Positions 40,101 through 47,214 of a stretch of 47,214 nt of DNA are shown in pieces; the stretch's first letter is position 1; every line of letters begins with the position of its first letter. This DNA is from Phycisphaeraceae bacterium (GTDB taxonomy: Bacteria > Planctomycetota > Phycisphaerae > Phycisphaerales > Phycisphaeraceae): assembly GCA_002686995.1 (NCBI GenBank), contig NYZC01000138.1, forward strand, positions 1 through 47,214, written 5' to 3'. Position numbers and translations under genes: made by a program. The notes beneath the pieces are model-generated. The model was given only the letters and a program-made list of their open reading frames with translations. It was not told where the DNA came from and searched no databases.

Positions 40101-41046
40101 AATCGTCGAGCCCCGGATCGCCGTGCTCCACCCGGGCGTCTCGATCATCAACGCCTATCCCTACAACAGCGCCCAGAAGATCACGCGCGACATCCTCGAT
40201 CGCCTGCTCGCCCGCCAGTACCACTTCGGCTTCGTACCGGAACAGTTCATCGTCAACGGTCGAGATCGGCTCGATCGGTACGACGTGCTGATCCTGCCCT
40301 ACGTCCCATACTTTGACGACGGCTTCGGGGAGAAGCTTCTCGAGTGGGTGCGCGACGGCGGCACCCTGATCGCCGCGGGACCGTTCGGCCTCTACGGCAA
40401 GCACGGCGCCGAGTACGAGCACGGGGCGACGAAGGTCTTTGCGGACACGAAGTTCTCCTACCCGACGCCCGAGGGACGAACCGTGGATTGGGCATGGCGC
40501 GCCGAGCGTCAGGGCAGCCCGGTTACCGAACCGCACCTCGTCGCACCGTATGGCAAAGGCAAGGTCATGCTCACCCTGCACGGCCGCGCCCTTCAGCGGT
40601 CCGGCGCGGTCGCGGCCGAGCCGCACGTCGGGATCGAGATCGGCGCCCGAATCGTGGGAGAGCAAGGCAAAGGCGCGAAGCAGTTGAGAAAGGACGACCG
40701 CATCCGACCCGGTCACGTCGAGGCCGAGGCGGACTTCACACCGCCCGTCCGCGCGTTCTACCAGTTGCTCCAGGACTGCACGCGGCGCAAGGCGTGGGTC
40801 ACCGAGGGCAACATCGAGATGGTCCTGCGCCGAAAGGACGAGGACGGCCCGCTCTACATGTCACTGCTGAACTGGAACTACCGCGCCGCGCAGGAGACCC
40901 GGGTGAACGTGCGCGGCGCGTATCCGGACGTCATGGATCTCACGCTCGGCGAGGGATTTCCCGTCGAGGCGACGGTCGAGGGCGACAGGACGAGCTTCGA
41001 GGTGCGGCTGGGGCCCGGGGAGGGCGTGATGCTGGCGCTGAGGTGA
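37195..41046 (+). CDS. Giant secreted GH42-like protein with LamG domain, 5' end rebuilt from repeat DNA
   Basis: The 1283-residue frame carries a signal-like segment (RRLLVALLCVCSCADAQA, about residues 39-56). A LamG-type beta-sandwich follows (about 57-275: GTVDFWYRFDA, WHHVAITWNCMGGDG, GRVDELRITDQVEYLTNF). A long helical linker spans about 285-510. A GH42-like TIM barrel follows, with FIYKGPWEAHPY (probable acid/base Glu), GFSEIAVKAFRSYLEKKFGS and VSLEYYGWAQEE (probable nucleophile Glu). A GATase-like domain (YDVLILPYVPYFDDGF, WVRDGGTLIAAGPFGLYG) and a C-terminal beta domain complete it. The only ATG-type start lies upstream of repeat sequence, which is translated as IPPQPPLIKGGL, so the true start is unclear and there is no ribosome binding site. 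A close homologue lies at 43554-47214. Confidence 0.82.
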   Translation: MKHGAPDARNPSIRKSVNGIPPQPPLIKGGLERARGRFRRLLVALLCVCSCADAQARVLFLAHYDGETANADHAAGNPVTRSAMEGLTAAGTTAKGKWGGALDLTDPKRTGAYSALHNLDPRRGTVDFWYRFDAIEGTTYSPLFGWYRPPTQPGGRKKESAFEVYRYGNSLVLGVHQPYVQSTGVIQPDTDAWHHVAITWNCMGGDGHSEYNVFLDGKSAARLTGAVALKKPGGALHVGIWDYAWGQHLRGRVDELRITDQVEYLTNFTPPARPHFTPGTPAALAQSFRAAMAGITELRADAEMVSAVMGPDSGAADSIREAIDHAVKSFESLTKPLRDRIDSDANAFEVMAGVDADVIARLGLDLAPLHERAEQLNDAQKQTRQSVAALLGARFQQVPRVYNESIISLGYLREETEGLRRAIFYRRAIRDTSAAMRVVDEVAAFAKETDRRLKQARDAFHDLFADAPGARYDPVPSIPAFTADRRKCHALQGIWTSLTEITSEIRPHRTAIGKARGGLRPGSFDRRLRPRFQPAPLPPVAVEPDGTLKRLIFAGSFGRAETMTALEFDTISEESPSVTWPARDRFEVKENPAIESQWSRFRVPLSDTVLLYAVGDMMYRPSWFADEFEDGPEYYFTPNGVGSTGFDYRHPVPRRHIQQYLEEAARIHGARPYTFIYKGPWEAHPYRGTSVHVPGHRTTAFMEHGFSEIAVKAFRSYLEKKFGSIDGLNAAWRTRYENFDSIQPPDPLLRAFVITEDERGQDVYTVHYPNKRLPGAPTTGLSYEFERCRKDLYADYLEDCYRAIKRGDPTRPLASSTSGGIMNEILINSLDDVLMAEDCVDMWGKHPSGGYGWVDSPYMWGMNRYFKKTLVSLEYYGWAQEEIGDDFWPTFELAPGTTDELVYHSGRRDVWHEFSWDRRMLLFYWTQKTVELPEGFRPATSPMVRPWAHLFPVMKRRTTRLNEIFIEAGIVEPRIAVLHPGVSIINAYPYNSAQKITRDILDRLLARQYHFGFVPEQFIVNGRDRLDRYDVLILPYVPYFDDGFGEKLLEWVRDGGTLIAAGPFGLYGKHGAEYEHGATKVFADTKFSYPTPEGRTVDWAWRAERQGSPVTEPHLVAPYGKGKVMLTLHGRALQRSGAVAAEPHVGIEIGARIVGEQGKGAKQLRKDDRIRPGHVEAEADFTPPVRAFYQLLQDCTRRKAWVTEGNIEMVLRRKDEDGPLYMSLLNWNYRAAQETRVNVRGAYPDVMDLTLGEGFPVEATVEGDRTSFEVRLGPGEGVMLALR
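37253..37284. repeat. C-rich/G-rich repeat, half copy inside a coding frame
   Basis: ATACCCCCCCAACCCCCCCT followed by TATAAAGGGGGGG matches the ends of the element at 29111-29241. It lies within the first 35 codons of the GH42-like frame and is translated as PPQPPLIKGG, a peptide signature this repeat leaves in many genomes (from memory). Confidence 0.65.
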
Positions 41047-41062
41047 AAATGGGGTCGGGTCA

Positions 41063-41950
41063 TCACATCGACGTCAGCCCCATCTCCGCTGCCAGGTCTG
41101 CCAGGTGCCGCCGAATTCCGTCGAGACCGCGATCGAGGCCGACGCCGATCGCGCGCGTCGCCGCGACGTCGAAACGGTTGCGCGCCTGCGCCGGGCTCGA
41201 CGCGTCGATGTCGGCCTCGACGCCCAGCACCTCGGCGGCCATGCGGGCCCAGTCCGACCACCGCGCGTAGCAGTCCACGAGATTGAACGCGCGGCCGACG
41301 GTGTCGTCGCGCGTGACCGCGGCGACCGTCGCCTCGGCGACATCCTCGACGTGCACGAACTTGCCGCCGCCGGCGCGCCGGAACGCCTTGCCGGCGGCGA
41401 TGCTCGCCAGGATCGGGTGGCCGTTCGAGCGCTCCAGGCGCCGATCGATCCCGTAGACCCCGCACGGGCGAAGCGCACAGGCTTCGCGCCCGTCGCTGTA
41501 GTGTGCCGCCCAGAGGTGCGCCTCGACCGACGCCTTGATTGCACCGTACGTCGAGCCCGGACGCAGGGGATGATCCTCGTCGATCACCCCCTCCCAGCGC
41601 GGCCGCATGTCGTGATGCACGGCGATCGTGCTCATGAACACGAAGCGCCGCGGCGCGGACGCGTGCAGCAGGCGGATCGATCCGAGCAGGCCGCTGCGAA
41701 GCTGGTAGTCGGTGTCACCGCGCCCGAAATCGTAGCTGTTGTGCACGACGCAGTCGGCACCATCGAGAAACGCGGGCCACGCCGACTCGTCGTCCTGGTT
41801 ACCCACGACGAACCGATCCACGAACGGCTCCACGTGGTCGCGCACGCTCGTCTCCCGCACAAGTCCGGTCACCTGGTGGCCCAGCGCGCTGAGACGGCGA
41901 GCGATGTACGACCCGATGAACCCCGACACGCCGGTCAGTGCAATACGCAT
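41063..41950 (-). CDS. NAD-dependent epimerase/dehydratase (extended SDR)
   Basis: The 295-residue protein starts MRIALTGVSGFIGSYIARRL, with the GxxGxxG cofactor motif at 7-13. The catalytic pair is Y135-x3-K139 (STYGAIKAS), with upstream S/T in VFMSTIAVHH. It has the usual ALRPCGVYGIDRR and GGGKFVHVEDVAEATVAAV blocks of nucleotide-sugar epimerases and related reductases. Sugar epimerisation, dehydration or reduction is likely; the substrate is unknown. The ATG at 41950 is the first residue of the conserved region. It lies 31 bases downstream of the Gfo/Idh gene on the same strand and converges on the GH42-like gene with a 16-base gap, so it was probably co-transcribed with a Gfo/Idh dehydrogenase in a sugar pathway. 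Confidence 0.9.
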   Translation of the reverse strand: MRIALTGVSGFIGSYIARRLSALGHQVTGLVRETSVRDHVEPFVDRFVVGNQDDESAWPAFLDGADCVVHNSYDFGRGDTDYQLRSGLLGSIRLLHASAPRRFVFMSTIAVHHDMRPRWEGVIDEDHPLRPGSTYGAIKASVEAHLWAAHYSDGREACALRPCGVYGIDRRLERSNGHPILASIAAGKAFRRAGGGKFVHVEDVAEATVAAVTRDDTVGRAFNLVDCYARWSDWARMAAEVLGVEADIDASSPAQARNRFDVAATRAIGVGLDRGLDGIRRHLADLAAEMGLTSM

Positions 41951-41981
41951 TTCAACAGCATAGAGGCGATCACGCCGGGCC

Positions 41982-42662
41982 TCACATGTCCCCGAGGATC
42001 TCGCAGCGCACACCGCCGCGGGGCATGGGGGCGCCGATGAGGGCGTCGACGTCTTCGGGATCGTGTCCGTACAGCTTTCGATAGGCGGCGTGCATCGCCG
42101 CTTCGACGGCGCCGTCTCCGTCGAGGGGGAGCGTGACCCACTGGTTCCCGCGGTGCTGGCTCTCCTCGACCGCGATGGCCAGCTCCTGGTCGGGCCAGGC
42201 TCGCTCGACCGGATAGGCGACGGGCCTGTCCTCGACGATGGCTTCATGGAATCGCACGAGGATGTCGGCCCGCGCGACTTCGTCCAGATCCTCCTCCCGC
42301 CCGATGCCGTAGGACGCATACGGATTGCGATACTCGACGACGGGGTCGGAGTCGATCCACAACCGGTCCAGGACCTTCACGCCCTCGACCTGGATGTAGG
42401 CGCTCTGAAAGGCAAGGATTTCGGGCTGCGCCTTGCCGCGCTGCAATCCGTCGGGCGTCAGGTTGCCCTCCGAACCCTCGACGTCCCAGAACTGCCGGCC
42501 GCTGCCGCCGAGCACCGGCTTCTCGAACCAGCAGACGGCGCCGTTCTCGAACTCGATGACCGCCGAACCCCATCGCTGCGCCTCGTGCCGGATCTGCATG
42601 TAGTCGTCGAACAGCGGGTACTTCAGATCTCGCGTGAACCCCAGCACGCGCGTCGCTTTTAC
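41982..42662 (-). pseudogene. Gfo/Idh/MocA-type oxidoreductase, 5'-truncated (C-terminal domain only)
   Basis: The frame encodes about 226 residues resembling the C-terminal substrate domain of Gfo/Idh/MocA dehydrogenases: TRVLGFTRDLKYPLFDDYMQ, WGSAVIEFENGAVCWFEKP, FWDVEGSEGNLTPDG, then HEAIVEDRPVAYPVERAWPD and VEAAMHAAYRKLYG. The N-terminal Rossmann domain with its GxGxxG motif is missing. Upstream, codons run VKATRVLGFT and then a stop at 42663-42665, exactly where the composition drops. The gene was therefore cut at about 42657. A GTG at 42647 could restart translation but would give half an enzyme. Confidence 0.75.
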
Positions 42663-42708
42663 TTACATTAGGACATCCGGGAGAGCAATTAAAATATTAT
42701 TTTTTGAA

Positions 42709-43353
42709 TCAGGTTGTTTTAATTTCAGGAGTATGCGGGAGAATCTCACGTGCCGTATTAGTTCTATTTGCGATGATAAAATCGCTCGATAGCGTTCCAT
42801 GCCGAATCGGTACGTGCCTGTAGTTGTCCCAAATTCTTCGAAGCCCACATATTCCAGTCCGCGGTCTTCTTAGGACCTCGTACGCAAATTCGTCAGCTAT
42901 CCAAGGCACGTGATCAATCCAATCTGCAAGTTGCCCTGCATCGATTGCGCGTACCTCTCGCCACGGGCCGACCGATTTGGCATCGATCCATTCACGGATT
43001 TGGTTCCAACGCCTAGAAGTCAAAAACACGAATGCGGTATCGACTGGATCTATGTTGAGGGGATCGTTTGTTCGTTTATTATAATCCTCATTGGCCTTTC
43101 CCGTGACGTCTGACTCGGTACTCAATTCCCAAGCAGACGTACCTTCAGGAACAAATCGATTACCCATCGATGCCTCAACAATTCCATCATATCCACGTAG
43201 GTAGATCGCTTCACCTCCGGGAACGTCTACGAAGACGAGATCGGGACAAGAGGCCCAAATGAGACGACGTACTAAGTCGGGTAAATCGGCCTTTGCCATA
43301 TGGGTAGTGCTCCATCGATCTAGATCGGCTGCATCGATCGATAATAGTGACAT
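42709..43353 (-). pseudogene. N-terminal fragment of a large predicted defence-type protein (restriction-endonuclease-like domain), frameshifted and truncated
   Basis: The 214-residue frame starts MSLLSIDAADLDRWSTTHMA and continues KADLPDLVRRLIWAS. It resembles, from memory, the N-terminal region of large (over 1000-residue) STAND/NTPase-type proteins linked with anti-phage defence. GYDGIVEA (D56) and WELSTESDVTGKANEDYNKR (E76, K86) look like the D...ExS...K pattern of a PD-(D/E)xK-like nuclease. AFVFLTSRRWNQIREW and CGLRRIWDNYRH also fit that family. In-frame reading stops at 42709. Another frame goes on as SRILLKLKQPDSKNNILIAL, better matching the expected continuation, so there is a frameshift near 42735. 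The reading then ends at the composition break. The start at 43353 follows family alignment; ATG at 43377 is an alternative. Confidence 0.55.
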
Positions 43354-43531
43354 TGAAAAGCACTCTATATCATTCATTCCCCATTCTCTCACACGACCTG
43401 GTACAAGATTTCTGAGGGGGCCACAAGTTTATCCGTGCCACCCGTTGTGGTGATTTGGACCTAGCCCGCGCACAAATGAAATGGAATCCGCATAAAAACC
43501 TGCGATGGCGGTCAAGCCAATCTGTAGCGAG

Positions 43532-43545
43532 CGTTAATGATAACG
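43532..43545. terminator. Small hairpin after the second GH42-like gene
   Basis: CGTTA and TAACG pair across ATGA, nine bases beyond the stop codon of the minus-strand GH42-like gene. The stem is only five pairs, with no strong U-tract. Confidence 0.35.
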
Positions 43546-43553
43546 TCTTTCGC

Positions 43554-46500
43554 CTATTTCATTTCCAGCATAAGGCCTTCACCCGGACTGAAGATTATCT
43601 TAAACCGCGTCAGGCCGTCTTTGACGATGGCCGGAACGGGGAACCCACCCTCAATCGATAAGTCGGTTACCTGCGCGTACTCGCCGCGGACCAGGATTTC
43701 TGTTTCCAGACCATCACGGTAATCCCAGTTGAGCAGCGACATATAGAGTGGATCCCTGGGAATCTTCTGACGAAGCACCATCTCGACATTGCCTTTGGTT
43801 ACGCTGGCTTGCCGACTCGTGGCATTTTGCAACACCTGGTAGAATGCGGTGACTGCCGGCGCCAGTTCGCTGTCCGGCTTTAATTTCAACGGCCGCGAAC
43901 GATCGTCCGGTTTCTTTTCCTCTATGGTGTCCGATTCTTGCCCCTTGACCTCTGCGCCAATCTCGATGCCGACATGCGCCTGGGTGGCACCGGCGCCGCT
44001 GCGCGCGAATCCACGGCCGTCCAGCGTCATCAAAACGTGGCCGCTGCCATACGATCTCTCCAGGGTCGATTCAGTAACCGGTTTATCGTCGCGGTTGCCT
44101 TCCCAAAGCCAGGAGACGTCGAACTTGCCTTGTTCGGGATAGCTGAATGTGACATCGGGAAATACGGCTGCCGCGCCACCGTCGATTTCGAAGCCATATT
44201 TGCTATAAAGGCCGAACGGCCCGGCGGAGATCAGCGTGCCGCCGCGCTTGACCCAATCCATCAGCTTGCGGTCAAAACCGTCGTCGAAGTACTGGACGTA
44301 TGGCAGAATGACAACATCATAGCGATCGAGCGAGTCGCGGCCGTTCATGACGAATGCTTCGGGGACGATGCCGAAGTGGTATTGCTTGGCCAGCAGACAA
44401 TCGAATACATCCTTGGCAATTTTCATGCAGGCGTCGGTTGGATAGGCATTGATGATGGAAACCCCCGGGTGCAGCACGGCGATGCGCGGTTCGACAATAG
44501 GGACGTTGAAGAGAATGTCGTTGATCTTGGCGGTGCGGCTCTTTATGACCGAGAAAAAGCTCGACCAGGGCCGCGCCAGGGGCGACGTTTCAGTGCGGAA
44601 TCCCTCAGGCAGTTCGACAATTTTCTGCGCCCAGTAGAAAAGCAGCATCCTTCGGTCCCAGCTGAATTCGTGCCAGGTGTCCCGGCGACCGGAATTGTAC
44701 ACGTCCTGCGGTTCGGCGCCCGGCGCCAGCTTGAAGGTGGGCCAGAAATCGTCGCCGATCACTTCCTGGGCCCAGCCGTAGTACTCCAGGGCCACGAGCG
44801 TCTTATTGAAATAGCGGTTCAACCCGTACATATAAGGTGAATGATACCAGCCGTAACCGCCGGAGGCGTGCTTGCCCCACATGTCCACACACCTCTGCGG
44901 CATCTGCAGGTCGTCAAGCGAATTGATCATGATCTCGTCCATGATTCCGCCCGATGTCGAACAGGCAAGCGGCCGCGTCGGGTCGCCGCGCTTGATCGCC
45001 TTGTAGCAATCTTCCAGGTAGTCGGCGTAGAGATCCTTGCGGCAGCGCTCAAATTCATAGCTCAGCCCCGTGGTCGGCAGGCCGGGCACGCGTTTGTTCG
45101 GGAAAAAGACGGTATAGACATTCTGGTCGCGCTCGTCCTTGGTCACCACGTACGCACGTATAACCGGATCCGGCGGTTCGATGTCGGAAAAGTCATTGTA
45201 GGACGATCGCCAGGCATCGTTCAGCGCGTCGATCGACGAGAATTTTTCCTTCAAGTAATTGCGAAACGCGTCAACCGCCACCGGGCTGAAGCCGTGCTCT
45301 TTGAACGCCGTGGTGCGCTGACCGGGGACATCCACAGACCAGCCGGTGTAGGGATGCGCCTCCCACGGCCCCTTGTAGATAAAGGTGTAGGGTTTTTGAC
45401 TATTGATCCGCGCCGCTTCTTCGAGGTACTTCACGATCAGTTTGCGCGGCACGGGGTGGCGGTAATCGAACCCCCTGGACCCCACGGCGCCTTGCGTATT
45501 GCGAAAATAATACTCCGGGTTGTCGTCGTATTCCTCGGCAAACCACTCCGGACGATACATGCTATCCCCGACGGCATAGAGAAAGACCGTATTGGATAGC
45601 TTGATCTTATACTTATCCCACTGGCGAAGGGTGTTGGCCGATTCGACGACGTCGAATTTGTCCTTTTTGACCCACTTCACCGAGGCGCCGGTTTCGGTCA
45701 GTGTATCGAACCCCAGCTCACTCATGGTTTCCGTTCGGCCGTGGGGGCCGCCGTAGACCAACCGCTCCAAGGTTCCGTCGGCTTCCACTATCAGCGGCGG
45801 CAGCGGCTTGGGAATAAATGGCTCGAACCCACCAAACTGTTTCCGGAATGATTCATCTGCCAGCATGGTCTGCAAACCATGTTTCAGCGCCTCGCGCGCT
45901 GTTTCAATTGCCTCACCGGTCTGGCTCAAGGTCGTAAGCATCGTCCGCATGGCTTTGCTTTTTTTGCGATTCGCCGCCAGCGCCGGGATGGCCGCTACCG
46001 GGTCCCGCTTGCCACCGGCCGAGTCGTGAAACATGTTGTAAAACTGCGCCGAGACGTCGTTCATCGCAGCCTGTGACGCTGCGAATGATTTGTCTGTCAG
46101 TTTGATGAGTTGCCCGGCCTCCGTTGCCTTGGTGACTCGTTCAGCGTAAAAGCGGGCACGCTTGAACCCTTCCAATTCGTCTTTCAGGTATCCCAGGTTG
46201 ACCAGCGTCTGGTTGAACAGGGCAGGAATCTGCTGGTAGAGCTCACCGGTCGCCTGCACAACCTTTAGCCGCGCGGCCTTCAAGGTGTCACTGACTTGAT
46301 CCAGTTCGGTCTGAAGTTCCGAAAGATCCAGAACAATCTTTTGGACTCCTTCATCGAGAATCCCGTTTTGTATTTGCTCCCGCAATGCTTGCAGTTTCGC
46401 CTGCTGATCGTCCTTAATGCGCATGCATTCCATGGCAACGCGATTCAACTCGAGACCATCTCCTGCCAGGCGGTGTGCCTTGCTGAGGTTGATCATATCT

Positions 46501-47214
46501 TCCTGCAGATCCTCCAGGTTCTGCGTTGCCTGTTGCAGGACCACCTTTACACCGGCCACGGTTGCAGGTGTCATATATTCTCTCGTGGGAGGCGTGAAAT
46601 TGCTGAGATGTTCGACCTGATCGGTAACGCGAAGTTCGTCGAAATGACCACGCAACGTGATGCCGCTCCAGGCATGGTCCCACAGGCCGGGATGCAGATA
46701 CCCGCCACCCGCCTTGAACGCCACCGCATCGGTCATGCGCACCACACTGCGGCCGTCCAGGTAGACATTGTAGACGCTGGCCCCATCGCCCCCGCTGCAA
46801 TCCCAATTGATCTCCATGTGATGCCAGTTCCCCAGGTCCATGTCAAACCGGGTGGTGGTTTCGGCATAGGGCTCGTAGACGGCAAACACCAGGGACTGGC
46901 CATAGCGATAGAGCTCGAACCCGCTGGTCTTTAATTCCGTCTTACCGCTTCCGTCGGCCCCTTCGTGAACATACCAGCAGAAAATCGGATTGTACTTTTC
47001 GCCGGCCTGGTCAATGCGATACCAAAAATCGACCGTCCCTTTGAGCGGGTCCAGATTTCCCGCCGCCTGGAACGTGCAGTTGCCTTTCATCGGGTCGCCA
47101 AGGTCGAGGCCGCTGCCCCAGCGACCGTCCGGTGTCAGCTCCGTGAGGTCAATCCCCGACCGCGGCGCCGGGCCCGCTGCCTCGCTTCCGAGCGCATAGT
47201 CCGCGTTGACCCCG
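43554..47214 (-). CDS. Second giant GH42-like secreted protein, 5' end beyond the window
   Basis: The frame is open from the right edge, with at least 1219 residues. The part before the internal Met at 47090 reads ...ELTPDGRWGSGLDLGDP and aligns with the same position of the 37195-41046 protein, so the start lies outside. The domain order is the same: LamG (GTVDFWYRIDQ, WHHMEINWDCSGGDG, GHFDELRVTDQVEHLSNF), a long helical linker (EDLQEDMINLSKAHRL, AKLQALREQIQ), a GH42-like barrel (FIYKGPWEAHPYTG, EHGFSPVAVDAFRNYLKEKF, VALEYYGWAQEV), a GATase-like domain and a C-terminal beta domain. Barrel blocks such as GLSYEFERCRKDLYADYLED are identical in both. Yet its G+C is lower and codon choice differs, so it was acquired separately or comes from another replicon or organism. 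Confidence 0.85.
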   Translation of the reverse strand, partial: GVNADYALGSEAAGPAPRSGIDLTELTPDGRWGSGLDLGDPMKGNCTFQAAGNLDPLKGTVDFWYRIDQAGEKYNPIFCWYVHEGADGSGKTELKTSGFELYRYGQSLVFAVYEPYAETTTRFDMDLGNWHHMEINWDCSGGDGASVYNVYLDGRSVVRMTDAVAFKAGGGYLHPGLWDHAWSGITLRGHFDELRVTDQVEHLSNFTPPTREYMTPATVAGVKVVLQQATQNLEDLQEDMINLSKAHRLAGDGLELNRVAMECMRIKDDQQAKLQALREQIQNGILDEGVQKIVLDLSELQTELDQVSDTLKAARLKVVQATGELYQQIPALFNQTLVNLGYLKDELEGFKRARFYAERVTKATEAGQLIKLTDKSFAASQAAMNDVSAQFYNMFHDSAGGKRDPVAAIPALAANRKKSKAMRTMLTTLSQTGEAIETAREALKHGLQTMLADESFRKQFGGFEPFIPKPLPPLIVEADGTLERLVYGGPHGRTETMSELGFDTLTETGASVKWVKKDKFDVVESANTLRQWDKYKIKLSNTVFLYAVGDSMYRPEWFAEEYDDNPEYYFRNTQGAVGSRGFDYRHPVPRKLIVKYLEEAARINSQKPYTFIYKGPWEAHPYTGWSVDVPGQRTTAFKEHGFSPVAVDAFRNYLKEKFSSIDALNDAWRSSYNDFSDIEPPDPVIRAYVVTKDERDQNVYTVFFPNKRVPGLPTTGLSYEFERCRKDLYADYLEDCYKAIKRGDPTRPLACSTSGGIMDEIMINSLDDLQMPQRCVDMWGKHASGGYGWYHSPYMYGLNRYFNKTLVALEYYGWAQEVIGDDFWPTFKLAPGAEPQDVYNSGRRDTWHEFSWDRRMLLFYWAQKIVELPEGFRTETSPLARPWSSFFSVIKSRTAKINDILFNVPIVEPRIAVLHPGVSIINAYPTDACMKIAKDVFDCLLAKQYHFGIVPEAFVMNGRDSLDRYDVVILPYVQYFDDGFDRKLMDWVKRGGTLISAGPFGLYSKYGFEIDGGAAAVFPDVTFSYPEQGKFDVSWLWEGNRDDKPVTESTLERSYGSGHVLMTLDGRGFARSGAGATQAHVGIEIGAEVKGQESDTIEEKKPDDRSRPLKLKPDSELAPAVTAFYQVLQNATSRQASVTKGNVEMVLRQKIPRDPLYMSLLNWDYRDGLETEILVRGEYAQVTDLSIEGGFPVPAIVKDGLTRFKIIFSPGEGLMLEMK

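Larger units (their letters stand above)
42657..43550. other. AT-rich segment of foreign composition between two GC-rich blocks
   Basis: By hand count, G+C is 18/60 at 42661-42720 and 25/60 at 43021-43080, against 42/60 at 40861-40920 and 32/60 at 46081-46140. The left edge coincides with the break in the Gfo/Idh gene. The right edge is less sharp, between about 43,400 and 43,550. It contains the nuclease-like gene fragment and no mobile-element gene or clear direct repeats. Confidence 0.65.

Noticed and set aside
1-47214. CRISPR arrays, tRNA and rRNA genes
   Set aside because: No regularly spaced direct repeats, no tRNA-like cloverleaf with a TTCGAATC-type loop in context, and no rRNA-like conserved sequence were seen by eye.

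Overview
The window looks like chromosomal DNA of a high-G+C, free-living heterotroph, most likely a planctomycete or a close relative (Planctomycetota / Phycisphaerae-like, with Candidatus Hydrogenedentota or Lentisphaerota as alternatives). The reasons are the planctomycete-type 'LEPLE...LLL' N-terminal sorting motif on two large secreted proteins, several prepilin-like proteins with a GFTLIELL-type leader, a PEP-CTERM protein, a dockerin-like tail, an MttB-family methyltransferase, Gfo/Idh and TIM-barrel sugar genes, and giant GH42-like secreted enzymes. No rRNA, tRNA or CRISPR was seen.

Layout. 1-486: end fragment with a possible truncated secreted-protein gene. 487-6060 (+): an operon-like run of an aldehyde:ferredoxin oxidoreductase, a LigM-like tetrahydrofolate-dependent O-demethylase and a tandem fumarylacetoacetate-hydrolase-like protein, which together suggest demethylation and oxidation of methoxylated aromatic compounds. 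6065-8741 (-): a PilT ATPase and an MttB-type methyltransferase. 8872-10923 (+): a secreted protein with a thioredoxin-like CxxC domain. 10930-13128: divergent SLC13/DASS transporter and small-multidrug-export-family membrane protein. 13144-15707 (-): acetoacetate-decarboxylase-like protein, sugar-isomerase TIM barrel, PEP-CTERM protein. 16000-18461: VOC protein, a lone integron-type integrase with altered active-site residues, and a divergent alpha/beta hydrolase. 18519-24416 (-): two tandem prepilin-like paralogues and a 1483-residue VCBS/ASPIC/dockerin protein. 24640-27105 (+): an enolase-superfamily acid-sugar dehydratase-like protein and an SDR dehydrogenase. 27318-29769 (-): transglutaminase lipoprotein, tiny His-rich lipoprotein, small exported protein. 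29803-41046: a carbohydrate-active block (beta-propeller glycosidase-like protein, two giant GH42-like proteins, a prepilin, a second small exported protein), laced with inverted-repeat elements. 41063-42662 (-): epimerase and a 5'-truncated Gfo/Idh gene.

At about 42,657 the sequence changes abruptly. A short AT-rich segment carries the N-terminal part of a large predicted defence-type protein (nuclease-like domain, frameshifted and truncated). It is followed by a second giant GH42-like gene of intermediate composition that runs off the right end. This could be a genomic island border, a recombination scar or an assembly chimera; the sequence alone does not decide.

Working together, the genes point to degradation of plant- or algal-derived polymers: methoxylated aromatics and acid sugars are handled inside the cell, while large secreted glycosidase-like and repeat proteins act outside. 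The noncoding spaces hold several families of hairpin-forming dispersed repeats, one of which has become part of the 5' end of a giant gene.
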